In this document: one piece after another, positions 41,520-50,035 of the stretch | How positions within the stretch are numbered: position 1 is the stretch's first letter | How the letters are laid out: every line of letters starts with the position of its first letter | DNA from: DATKXU01 sp035528905 | GTDB taxonomy: Bacteria; Armatimonadota; UBA5829; DTJY01 | Assembly: GCA_035528905.1 (NCBI GenBank) | Contig: DATKXU010000051.1 | Coordinates: forward strand, 11,810-75,809 | Reading direction: 5' to 3' | DNA: 64,000 nucleotides | The notes under the pieces: generated by a model | The model's database searches: none | Told to the model about the DNA's origin: nothing | Seen by the model: the letters and a program-made list of their open reading frames with translations, nothing else | Program-made: the position numbers and the translations under genes

Positions 41520-42608
41520 TCACCTCGCCGTCAGCTCACGCAGCAGCTCGGTGTAGAATTTGTAGTTCTCGAACGGCACGTCGGGCGGGACGGTGTGGTC
41601 TATTCCGGGGATATAGCCGCCGTAGTCAATTAGCTGAGGAACCTTGCGCATCAGCTCATGTTCGATTGCCGCCTTGTCCTTCGAGAGCACCCGCTTATCA
41701 ATCCCGCCCCATAGGACGAGCTTGCGCCCGTATTTCTCCCGAATCTCAACGGGCTCCATGCCAGCCGCAATTTCGAGCGGCAGGAAGACATTTACGCCGG
41801 CTTCCACAAACAGATCGAGAAGCTGCCAGTTGTTGCCGTCCGAATCCACCATTACGTGCTGGACGCCGTAGGAGCGGATACGGGAGATGACCTCCTTGTA
41901 GTAGGGAAGCATGAACTCCTCGAACAGCTTGGGGCCGATCAGCGGCCCGCTCTTGAAGGCCATGTCCTCCCAGATTAACACGCAGTCTACATCCTGGTTC
42001 AGCAGCGTGCGGTCGAAGATCCCTTTGTAGAACTCGACCCAGTGCTCCGCTATGTCATGGATCAGGCCCGGATCGTCGTAATACATATAAGCAAGGTGCT
42101 CCTCGCCCAAGAGGTTCCGCGGCAGGCCGTATGCGCCGCAGATGACCACATCCAACGGAAAATCCCGATCCGCATAGCGATTCCGAACCTCCTCCCAGTC
42201 CGGGTATCGCTCCGGGCTTGCCGGATCGAGCCGCCATTTGATCTCCTCCCAGTCCTGCCGATTCGATACGGGGAACGTCAGGAACTGTGGCATCGAGAAC
42301 TCCGCGCCATCCTTCCGCTCGCGTTTGATAATCCCATCGCCATCCCTGTACGTGATGGTGCGCTCATCCTCCTCAAGCACCTGACGTTCAAAAGCAGGGC
42401 TGTAGCCACAAGACGTAGAACCTGAGTTGACGGGAACATTCTCCCGCCGGTCCATCTCAAAATACTGCTCAGGCGGCACGCCGCGAGGCAGGCCCTCGTT
42501 CCACCAGCGTTCGACTGTCGCACTCCAGAATCCCAGGCAATCCCACCTCGGTGGATGGTCCACCTGCTCGAAGTTACAGACCTTAAGGAACCGCTCACGA
42601 GAATTCAT
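41520..42608 (-). CDS. Uroporphyrinogen-decarboxylase-family protein
   Basis: This is a 362-residue TIM-barrel protein of the UroD / corrinoid methyltransferase superfamily, beginning MNSRERFLKVCNFEQVDHPP. It has WEDMAFKSGPLIGPKLFEEF and the C-terminal GGYIPGIDHTVPPDVPFENY. Members of this group, numerous in Armatimonadota and Planctomycetes, differ from HemE and often act in methyl-group transfer or remain uncharacterised. I start at ATG 42608, with GAGGG 7 bases upstream; an in-frame ATG at 42632 is possible. HemE activity is unlikely from the sequence, but this is judgement, not proof. Confidence 0.8.
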   Translation of the reverse strand: MNSRERFLKVCNFEQVDHPPRWDCLGFWSATVERWWNEGLPRGVPPEQYFEMDRRENVPVNSGSTSCGYSPAFERQVLEEDERTITYRDGDGIIKRERKDGAEFSMPQFLTFPVSNRQDWEEIKWRLDPASPERYPDWEEVRNRYADRDFPLDVVICGAYGLPRNLLGEEHLAYMYYDDPGLIHDIAEHWVEFYKGIFDRTLLNQDVDCVLIWEDMAFKSGPLIGPKLFEEFMLPYYKEVISRIRSYGVQHVMVDSDGNNWQLLDLFVEAGVNVFLPLEIAAGMEPVEIREKYGRKLVLWGGIDKRVLSKDKAAIEHELMRKVPQLIDYGGYIPGIDHTVPPDVPFENYKFYTELLRELTAR

Positions 42609-42792
42609 CCCCAGACCCTCAAACTTCCCCATTACAGCCAACCGTAGTATGCGTTTTGCACCGCGACTAGCTTTCCCTTGCGCCTTGCGGAATTCCTCCA
42701 GGCAATGACCGACGGGCGGAGAGCCGTCCCGCGTGTTTGGCACGCAGGCACCACGGGTAACTAGACTCAGCACCGTGCCGGAGGTCGTTGGC

Positions 42793-43497
42793 ATGCCGAT
42801 CGCACTCCCTGAAAGGATCAGCAGGACTTTCCGCCAGGCGCTGTGGGCGCTGAATGAATCCCATGTTCCCTACGTGGTCGGCGGCGCTTTTGCCCTTCAC
42901 TACTACACCGGGATATGGCGCGACACGCACGATCTGGACGTCTACATAGAGCGCCAGAACGTGCGCACGGCGATTGATGCACTATCCAGAGCGAGATTCC
43001 GCGATTACGGCGAGATGGCAGCGGGTGACAGAGAATGGATCTACCACGCCACAAAGAACCGCGTGTTCATAGATGTGATCTGGCAGCCGCCGAACCATCT
43101 GTCGCCCGTTGACGAGAGCTTCTACGCACGAGGCCAAGACGGCGCCTTCCTGGATGTGCCGGTCAGGTTCATGCCGCCGGATGAGCTCATTTGGGCGAAG
43201 ATATTCACCATGAACCGGCATCGCTGCGACTGGCCTGATGTCTTTGATCTCGTGCGCGCGTGCCCTAAGACGCTCGACTGGCAGCACCTGGTCAAGAAGC
43301 TAGACGAACATTGGTCCGTTCTGCTGTCATTCATCGTACTCTTCGATTGGACTTACCCGGGCGAGAAGCGCTGCATACCCGGAGAGATCAGGGACGAGCT
43401 TCTGGATAGAAAGATGAGGACGCCCATTGTGTCCGACGAGCCCCCACGGGAGGCCATCCTCGACCCGTGGATACACAGCCGTCCGGCAGCAGCGTAG
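42793..43497 (+). CDS. Nucleotidyltransferase-like protein
   Basis: This 234-residue protein begins MPIALPERISRTFRQALWAL and contains VPYVVGGAFALHYYTGIWRD followed by THDLDVYI. The GG and later DxD spacing is that of minimal nucleotidyltransferase folds (DUF1814/AbiEii or MNT-like). FIDVIWQPPNH and a helical C-terminal half follow. It may be a catalytically reduced member. GGAGG lies 8 bases before the ATG at 42793; an open frame starting at 42733 lacks a ribosome site. It is divergent from the UroD-like gene and 11 bases ahead of the sugar isomerase-like gene. Confidence 0.7.
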   Translation: MPIALPERISRTFRQALWALNESHVPYVVGGAFALHYYTGIWRDTHDLDVYIERQNVRTAIDALSRARFRDYGEMAAGDREWIYHATKNRVFIDVIWQPPNHLSPVDESFYARGQDGAFLDVPVRFMPPDELIWAKIFTMNRHRCDWPDVFDLVRACPKTLDWQHLVKKLDEHWSVLLSFIVLFDWTYPGEKRCIPGEIRDELLDRKMRTPIVSDEPPREAILDPWIHSRPAAA

Positions 43498-43508
43498 AAG
43501 GTGAACAC

Positions 43509-44285
43509 ATGCTGATCGGCGCGATGAACAACCCGATGCTCGATGTGCTGCACGAGATAGAAATGTACGCCGAATATGGCTTCGACTTCATTGACCTGAC
43601 GCTGGAACCAGAGCTGGCCTACTCCGCCGCCTTGCCTGTGGATAAGGTGAAAGACGCGCTCAACCGAACAGGGCTGGGAATCGTAGGGCACACAGCGTAT
43701 TATCTGCCCATCGCCTCTCCGATCCCCGAAATCCGCGAGTGCGCCTTGGCTGAGATCGAGCGCGACCTTCGCATCTTCTCGCTTCTGGGCGCCGGGAAGG
43801 TCAACGTGCATCCCTTCGTTCGGGTGCCGCTCCACGAGACGCGGTGGATCAGGGAAACAAACATAGCAGCCTTCCAGCGGCTCCTCCAGCGGGCGAAGGA
43901 ACTGAATCTCAAACTGACGCTGGAGAACCTACCGCCTCACTTCAACACACCTCGTGATCTCTCATTGGTTTTCGCCGCCGTGCCGGAACTGGGGTTTCTT
44001 CTGGATGTGGGACATGCAAATCTGGAGACGGAACACAATCTGACGGTGGAACTCGCATCCCTGTTTGCCAGTCGTATCGAGCACGTGCATTTTTCGGACA
44101 ACAACGGCGGCGGCCTGGACCTGCACCTGCCTTTGGGAGCCGGAAAGATAGACTGGAAGTGGATTGTGCATATCTTGAAGCGCATCGGGTACGACGGCAC
44201 GATCACGCTCGAGGTATTCGCTGAAGACCGCGACTACCTCTTGATGAGCAAGAGCAAGCTGGAGAAGCTGTGGGAAGAAGTCTAG
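43509..44285 (+). CDS. Sugar phosphate isomerase/epimerase-like TIM barrel
   Basis: This 258-residue protein of the AP-endonuclease-2 barrel superfamily begins MLIGAMNNPMLDVLHEIEMY. Likely metal ligands are in LTLENLP (Glu), DVGHANLE (Asp, His), HVHFSDNNGG (His, Asp) and ITLEVF (Glu). The family includes sugar epimerases, isomerases and endonuclease IV; the substrate is not predictable. GAAGG lies 7 bases before the ATG. It follows the nucleotidyltransferase-like gene closely and may be cotranscribed with it. Confidence 0.82.
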   Translation: MLIGAMNNPMLDVLHEIEMYAEYGFDFIDLTLEPELAYSAALPVDKVKDALNRTGLGIVGHTAYYLPIASPIPEIRECALAEIERDLRIFSLLGAGKVNVHPFVRVPLHETRWIRETNIAAFQRLLQRAKELNLKLTLENLPPHFNTPRDLSLVFAAVPELGFLLDVGHANLETEHNLTVELASLFASRIEHVHFSDNNGGGLDLHLPLGAGKIDWKWIVHILKRIGYDGTITLEVFAEDRDYLLMSKSKLEKLWEEV

Positions 44286-44301
44286 ACAAGGACGCCGCGT
44301 C

Positions 44302-44354
44302 AAAAAGGGAAAGGGAGCGCCTACCGATGCCGGGCAGCATCGCTCTGCGCTCCC
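44302..44354 (-). terminator. Strong terminator after the pilus/sigma operon
   Basis: Read on the minus strand, GGGAGCGC/GCGCTCCC (44347-44354 with 44313-44320) encloses CGATGC/GCATCG (44337-44342 with 44325-44330). The T-rich CTTTCCCTTTTTG follows. It lies 40 bases past the stop of the sigma-GGDEF gene and just after the convergent isomerase-like gene. Confidence 0.75.
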
Positions 44355-44393
44355 CGTTCAAAACCTGGTTATGTGTCCGCGTCCCGGATTGCG

Positions 44394-45719
44394 TCAGGCC
44401 GCCTTTGCAGCCCTCTTCTGCCATGGCCTGTCCAAGGCTGTCCGGGCCGCATTGATCAATTCCGCAGCGTTCATGCCGTCGAGCGGGTAAATCGCGTACC
44501 CGACCCGCGCTTTCAGAATCGTCGCGGATCCTGGGCCGGATATGGTGGAAGCAGCCTTGCCTATTGCGTTACGCACCCGATCGCAGATCAAATCCGTCTT
44601 TCCATTGGCATGCGAGAGAACCAAGCCGAATTCCCGATCACCTAGTCGGCCCGCGATGTCACATCTTCGCACGGTGCGCTTCACGAGCTCTGCCAGACTG
44701 CAGAGCGCATCATCCCGCTGCATTGCGCCGCACCTTGCACCAAGCTCGTCCAGTCCATCAATCGCGACAATGGCAAACGCCACTTCACCTTTGCCCCTAG
44801 CGGCTCGAGTTAATTCCTCCGCCAGGCGGCCCTCCAGATACCTGGCGGTATACAGTCCAGTCAAGTTGTCAATCACAGAATCCTCCATGTCGGCGCTTCT
44901 ACCCTCGGGTCGCCTGCTCGCTAGTTGAAGCTGCATCTGCACCTCCCGTATCTCCTCCGTCGTCAGGATGCGGCGCAGCTTCCTCGTACCGCTCCTCAAT
45001 ATGTGGGACACGTAATTGCAGGATATGCCAAGCCTCTTCGCAATCTCTGTCTGGTTCAGCCCATTGAAGTAGAACTCCTGGATGACCTTTTGCTCGATGA
45101 GCTTGAGCTTGTTCATCGCCATTTCCAGGACTATCTTGTCCTCAACGGGCAGTTGGAAAGTAGTGTACTTGTCATCCTTTACCTTTTCGAGATCTACCCT
45201 GACGCCGGAGGTCTCCTCCTGGTCGCAGTCCAGCGATGCCACCTTGAAAATCTCTCTGGTGGTCAGGATCTCGGCAACCGTGTCCTCGGGCAGATGCATG
45301 ACTCTGCCGATCTCCTCATTAGTAGGCTGCCTGCCGAAATCATGACTGAGCGACTCGGTGACTCTGGCCATCCTGTGGTTGAGTTCCTGGAGCCAGGCGG
45401 GCTCCTTGATTATCTTGCCCCTGTCTCTGAGCGCGTGCTTGATCTGGCCTATGATGAAATGCGTGGCGTATGTGGAGAACTTAACCCCCTTGGCCGCATC
45501 GTACAGATCGGTAGCCGTGATCAGGCCGATATAGCCCTCCTGTACCAGGTCCTCGAGAGGTTCGCCCGAACCTACAAACCTGCGGGCAATGCTCTCAACG
45601 AGAGGCTTATACTGAAGGACAACCTTGTCCCTCACCTGTATGTCTCTGGTGGACAGGTAACCCACGAGCAAACCGTGTACCTGTTCCTCAGTCAGTTTCG
45701 CTTCCAGCTCAGTTTTCAT
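44394..45719 (-). CDS. RNA polymerase sigma factor fused to degenerate GGDEF domain
   Basis: This is a 441-residue protein with two parts. Residues about 1-255 form a sigma-70 family factor with regions 2, 3 and 4. Region 2 has GEPLEDLVQEGYIGLITATD and FSTYATHFIIGQIKHALRD; region 4 has LNQTEIAKRLGISCNYVSHI. It resembles the SigB/SigF/FliA-like group. Residues about 280-436 are a GGDEF-type domain opening with DNLTGLYTARYLEGRL. The catalytic signature is GDREF (360-364) instead of GGDEF, so diguanylate cyclase activity is doubtful. An RxxD motif (RRCD, 351-354) stands exactly five residues before it, as in the c-di-GMP-binding inhibitory site. The ATG at 45719 has GCGGAGA upstream. It is the last gene after pilC, before a strong terminator. 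Confidence 0.88.
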   Translation of the reverse strand: MKTELEAKLTEEQVHGLLVGYLSTRDIQVRDKVVLQYKPLVESIARRFVGSGEPLEDLVQEGYIGLITATDLYDAAKGVKFSTYATHFIIGQIKHALRDRGKIIKEPAWLQELNHRMARVTESLSHDFGRQPTNEEIGRVMHLPEDTVAEILTTREIFKVASLDCDQEETSGVRVDLEKVKDDKYTTFQLPVEDKIVLEMAMNKLKLIEQKVIQEFYFNGLNQTEIAKRLGISCNYVSHILRSGTRKLRRILTTEEIREVQMQLQLASRRPEGRSADMEDSVIDNLTGLYTARYLEGRLAEELTRAARGKGEVAFAIVAIDGLDELGARCGAMQRDDALCSLAELVKRTVRRCDIAGRLGDREFGLVLSHANGKTDLICDRVRNAIGKAASTISGPGSATILKARVGYAIYPLDGMNAAELINAARTALDRPWQKRAAKAA

Positions 45720-45759
45720 CAAGTCTCCGCTCTGAACCCAGGGATTGCCGGGGCTGGGC

Positions 45760-46971
45760 TTACCCGATCGAGCTAACCAGTTTGAAGATCGGCCCCATAA
45801 CGGATATGGCGATGAATCCGACCATACCGCCCATGAAGACGATGAGCGCCGGCTCAATCAACGATGTAAGGCCCTTCACGGCCGATTCTACTTCTCTCTC
45901 GTAGAACTCTGAAACCTTGATCAGCATTTCGCTGAGCCGCCCGGTCTCCTCACCGACGTCAATCATGTGAATGACCATAGCCGGGAACAGGCCGGTGCCT
46001 TCCAACGGCGCGCTGATCTTCTGTCCTTCGCGCACGCTCTGTCTGGCGGTTTCCACGGCCTTCGCTATTACAGAGTTTCCGGAGGTTTCGCCCACAATCT
46101 CCAGAGCACGCATCATGGGCACGCCGCTGCTGACAAGCGTACCAAACGTCCGTGCGAACCTTGAGATCGCCATCTTCTGGACAATGTCGCCGACCACGGG
46201 CACTCTCAGCTTGAAGTTGTCAATATAGTATCTACCCGCGGGCTTCGAACCGGCATAGCGAATGGAGAATATCGCGCCGACTATAGCACCCAGCGGAATG
46301 TACCAGAACGACTTGAACAGCGAGCTGCCATCGAACAGCAGACGAGTGTAGATCGGCATCTGCACGTCCATGCTAATGAAGATCTCCTTGAACTTCGGCA
46401 GCACAAAGGCAAACAGAGCGCAGATCATACCACACGAAAAGATCAGCACTATGATGGGATACATCATTGCCGACTTGATTTTCGAGCGAATCTCCATCTC
46501 GCTCTCAAGAAAGCCCGATATTCTGTCCAGGATTTCGTCCAGAATACCGCCCAGCTCGGCTGCTCTTATCATGTTGATGTACAGTTTGGAGAACACATTG
46601 GTATGCTTCGAGAATGCATCGGTAAGGCTCAGGCCGCTCTTAACGTCGCGCATGGCCTGCCCGAGGACCGGTTTCAATACACCGTCTTTCGTCTGGTTCT
46701 CCAATATGTCGAGACACTTGATAATGCTGACGCCTGCGTTTATCATCGTCGCAAACTGCCTGCTGAAGACCACCAGTGACTGGAGCCTCAGCTTCTTGAA
46801 CCTGGACATGCCGCCGACTGAAAAACTCGGTTTCCGGCGCTCAGCGAGGTTCGTGACGTGGTACCCCTGTTCCTGCAGCTTCGACAAAACGAGCTGCTGG
46901 TTGTCGGCATCTAAGCTGCCCTTAACACTCTTTCCCGAGGCGTCTACTGCTGTATATGCAAATCTTGACAT
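45760..46971 (-). CDS. pilC: Type IV pilus inner-membrane platform protein
   Basis: This 403-residue GspF-family protein has a cytoplasmic N-terminus (MSRFAYTAVDASGKSVKGSL) and two homologous GspF domains. Each has a helical bundle followed by membrane segments (MMYPIIVLIFSCGMICALFA; FMGGMVGFIAISVMGPIFKL). It anchors the pilus base and transmits ATPase motion. The length is typical. It follows pilT by 29 bases. Confidence 0.95.
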   Translation of the reverse strand: MSRFAYTAVDASGKSVKGSLDADNQQLVLSKLQEQGYHVTNLAERRKPSFSVGGMSRFKKLRLQSLVVFSRQFATMINAGVSIIKCLDILENQTKDGVLKPVLGQAMRDVKSGLSLTDAFSKHTNVFSKLYINMIRAAELGGILDEILDRISGFLESEMEIRSKIKSAMMYPIIVLIFSCGMICALFAFVLPKFKEIFISMDVQMPIYTRLLFDGSSLFKSFWYIPLGAIVGAIFSIRYAGSKPAGRYYIDNFKLRVPVVGDIVQKMAISRFARTFGTLVSSGVPMMRALEIVGETSGNSVIAKAVETARQSVREGQKISAPLEGTGLFPAMVIHMIDVGEETGRLSEMLIKVSEFYEREVESAVKGLTSLIEPALIVFMGGMVGFIAISVMGPIFKLVSSIG

Positions 46972-47000
46972 GGTGATTCAACCCTCCAGTATTACCTTGG

Positions 47001-48128
47001 CTAGTAATCCTTCAGCAAGCGTAAGAAGTTCTCTCTGTCAATCGTGCAACTTATGGCATTCTCGTAACTGACAATCCCTTGCTTGTGCGCTTCCGAGAGT
47101 ATCTTGTCCATCGAGCGCATGCCCTGCTGTCCACCTGTTTCGATAGTCGAGTATATCTGATGGCTCTTGCCCTCTCGAATCAGGTTTCGGACAGCGGACG
47201 TGGCTATCATTATCTCGACAGCAGCAAACCGGCCGCCGCCGATCTTGGGAATCAACTGCTGAGCAATGACCGCCTCCAGCGTATTGGATAGCTGAGTCTT
47301 TATCTGATCCTGCTGGTGCGGAGGGAACACGTCCACTACTCGGTCCATCGTCTGCGGCGCGTTCCTCGTGTGCAAGGTGCCGAAAACCAGGTGACCGGTT
47401 TCAGCCAAAGTCAGCGCGGTCGCTATCGTCTCCAAATCGCGCATCTCTCCAAGCAGTATCACGTCCGGGTCCTCCCTAAGCACGGCCCTGAGCGCATTCT
47501 CGAAGGAATCGGTGTCCGTGTTCAACTCTCGCTGGTTGACCATGCTCTTGTTGTGCCTGTGGAGATACTCGATCGGGTCCTCAAGGGTCATAATATGGCA
47601 TTCGCGCTCGTGGTTTATGCAGTCAATCATGGTAGCAATCGTCGTAGACTTGCCACAGCCGGTCGGACCGGTAACAAGAATGAGACCGCTGTTCTTCCTA
47701 GACAGATCCTTGAGCAATGGTGGAAGTCCGAGCTCTTCCATAGATGGTATCTTGCTCGGAATTGCGCGCATCGCCCCGCCGACACAGCCGCGCTGGCGGT
47801 AGACGTTCACCCTAAACCTGCCGACATCCTTAATGCCATAGGAGAAATCGAGCTCTCTCGTCTTCTCGAACCACTGGATCTGTTCATTAGTAAGTATGTC
47901 ATAGATCAGCCGCTGCGTGTCTCTGGGGCTCAGGTGCTGGTAGTCAGTCTGCACAAGCCGCCCGTCAACCCTCATCATCGGTGGCAGGTTGACTGTCAAG
48001 TGAAGGTCCGAAGCCCCATGCTCTGCAACCAACCTGAGCAAAGTATCCAGGTGTACATCTGCGACAGACTTCGCACCAGCAGGAGCTGAAGGCTTCTCAT
48101 CGTATCCAAGCAGATCTAGGTCTTGCAA
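47001..48128 (-). CDS. pilT: Type IV pilus retraction ATPase
   Basis: This 375-residue hexameric ATPase begins with an N-terminal domain (VDGRLVQTDYQHLSP). Walker A is GPTGCGKSTT, and Walker B with the Asp/His boxes is DPDVILLGEMRDLETI. The PilT-type C-terminal sequence contains AVRNLIREGKSHQIYSTIET. It drives pilus retraction and twitching. The start is TTG at 48128, with GGAG about 7 bases upstream. It follows pilB by 46 bases. Confidence 0.95.
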   Translation of the reverse strand: MQDLDLLGYDEKPSAPAGAKSVADVHLDTLLRLVAEHGASDLHLTVNLPPMMRVDGRLVQTDYQHLSPRDTQRLIYDILTNEQIQWFEKTRELDFSYGIKDVGRFRVNVYRQRGCVGGAMRAIPSKIPSMEELGLPPLLKDLSRKNSGLILVTGPTGCGKSTTIATMIDCINHERECHIMTLEDPIEYLHRHNKSMVNQRELNTDTDSFENALRAVLREDPDVILLGEMRDLETIATALTLAETGHLVFGTLHTRNAPQTMDRVVDVFPPHQQDQIKTQLSNTLEAVIAQQLIPKIGGGRFAAVEIMIATSAVRNLIREGKSHQIYSTIETGGQQGMRSMDKILSEAHKQGIVSYENAISCTIDRENFLRLLKDY

Positions 48129-48174
48129 TTCCTTGCTCCTTCACGCGTTGCGTCAGGGTCGGAACGCTCCGCAC

Positions 48175-49896
48175 TTAGCCGGCGTAGATAACCCTTAGAG
48201 ATTCCTCAAGACTGGTCAAGCCAAGAAGAATCTTCTCCAGCGCATCGTCTCGAAGCATCTTCATCCCGGCTTCCATAGCCGCTTCCTTTATCGAATAGGA
48301 GGACGCCTTTGCCAGTATCAGGTCGCGTATCTTGTCCGTTATGGGCATTAGCTCGTAAATCCCGATTCGGCCCCTGTAGCCGGTGCCTTTGCACTGCTCG
48401 CAGCCTCGGCCTCGGCTGAAGGTAACTTCGGCGCCTTCGTCTATGTTCATGCCCAAGCGCTTGATAGCATCCCTCGGCGGCATGTAGGTCTCCTTGCACT
48501 TCACACAGATCAGCCTTAGGAGCCTCTGCGCCAAGACGCCGACCACCGCCGACGCAATCAGAAAAGGCTCGACCCCCATATCAACCAACCTGGTTATCGA
48601 ACCAGGCGCATCGTTCGTGTGCAGAGTAGCAAGGACCAGATGGCCGGTCAGAGCTGCTTCGACAGCGATCATTGCAGTCTCTTGGTCGCGAATCTCACCC
48701 ACCATGATGATGTCCGGGTCCTGCCGCAACATCGTTCGCAGGCCGGATGCAAATGTAAGGCCAGCCCTGGGATTGACCTGGCTCTGGGTGATGCCGGCCA
48801 GCTCGTACTCCACCGGGTCCTCAATCGTCAGGATATTCTTCTCGCCTGAGTTCAGCTTGCTGAGCACAGAGTAAAGAGTCGTGGACTTCCCGCTGCCCGT
48901 CGGACCGGTAACCAGGATAATCCCGTATGTTCGGCTGATGATAGATTCAAACATCTCCAGGGTCTGGGGCAGGAAGCCCAGTTTGCTCAAGCCGATCATG
49001 ACGGAGTTCTTGTCGAGGACTCGCATTACGACCTTTTCGCCGTGGATGTTTGGCAATGTCGAAATGCGGAAGTCGTACTGCTTGCCGTCCACAGTACCGC
49101 TGATGCGGCCATCCTGAGGCGCCCGCTTCTCAGCGATGTCCATATCCGCCATGATCTTGATTCGGGATATCAGGGATGCCTGCACCTTTTTCGGCACGAT
49201 CAATCCATCGTGCATTATGCCGTCTATCCGATAGCGCACCCGAAGCGAGGTCTTCCCGGGCTCCAAGTGAATGTCGCTGCACCTGTCTTGTATCCCTCGT
49301 GTGATGATGAGGTTCGCCAGGCGCACTACCGGCGCTTCTTCACTAAGCTCCCTGAGCTCCTCTGTGCTTACCTCATCGTCAGGCTTCTCCCCCTCCGCAA
49401 CAGCTATCTCAGAGGTCTGGAAATCATCCATCAGCTCGCTGACAGCTTCGGCGGTAGATGCGCCGCTGGCATAGTGCTCTGAGACAGCCGAAACTATATC
49501 CTCTTCGGTTGCGATCACCGGTTCGATCTCAGCGCCGGTAATCAGGCGCACCTCATCCAAAGCGAAAACATCAAGAGGATTCTTCATCGCCAATGTCAAC
49601 TTGTGATCACTCTTGGCGATGGGGATTACTTTGTACCGACGCGCAACGTCCTGCGAGATACACTTGACCGCTTCGCCCTCGATCGTGTAATCCGTCAAGT
49701 CAACGTATGGAACGCCCCACTGTGTTCCCAAGCATCTGGCTTTATCACGCTCAGTGATCAAGCCCATGCTGACCAGGACGTCACCGATTTTCTGGCCAAC
49801 GCCCAGCTGCCGTCCTTTCTCAACGGCCTGGCTGAGCTGCTCATCGGTGATAAGTCCGGCGCTTACGAGAATCTCGCCGATGGATTTCTTCTGCAT
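48175..49896 (-). CDS. pilB: Type IV pilus extension ATPase with MshEN domain
   Basis: This is a 573-residue GspE/PilB ATPase. The first ~60 residues contain two tandem MshEN motifs, KSIGEILVSAGLITDEQL and QKIGDVLVSMGLITERD. This module is known to bind c-di-GMP in MshE and some PilB proteins; the first Arg of the consensus is not kept in either copy. The ATPase core has GPTGSGKSTTL and DPDIIMVGEIRDQETA. A zinc ribbon is formed by CVKC and CEQCKGTGYRGR. It assembles the pilus. The start is ATG at 49896, with a weak ribosome site. Confidence 0.95.
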   Translation of the reverse strand: MQKKSIGEILVSAGLITDEQLSQAVEKGRQLGVGQKIGDVLVSMGLITERDKARCLGTQWGVPYVDLTDYTIEGEAVKCISQDVARRYKVIPIAKSDHKLTLAMKNPLDVFALDEVRLITGAEIEPVIATEEDIVSAVSEHYASGASTAEAVSELMDDFQTSEIAVAEGEKPDDEVSTEELRELSEEAPVVRLANLIITRGIQDRCSDIHLEPGKTSLRVRYRIDGIMHDGLIVPKKVQASLISRIKIMADMDIAEKRAPQDGRISGTVDGKQYDFRISTLPNIHGEKVVMRVLDKNSVMIGLSKLGFLPQTLEMFESIISRTYGIILVTGPTGSGKSTTLYSVLSKLNSGEKNILTIEDPVEYELAGITQSQVNPRAGLTFASGLRTMLRQDPDIIMVGEIRDQETAMIAVEAALTGHLVLATLHTNDAPGSITRLVDMGVEPFLIASAVVGVLAQRLLRLICVKCKETYMPPRDAIKRLGMNIDEGAEVTFSRGRGCEQCKGTGYRGRIGIYELMPITDKIRDLILAKASSYSIKEAAMEAGMKMLRDDALEKILLGLTSLEESLRVIYAG

Positions 49897-50035
49897 ACGA
49901 TATCTCTACGGCTCCGTTGTGAGATGTCGGCGGGCCCACCTCGATGTCTGCCGCGATGGGCCCGCGCCTATGCTATGTTCACTCGAAGATCGGAGGTGTA
50001 CCTCGCATCACCGCTGTCTGTATACAGCCACAGTG

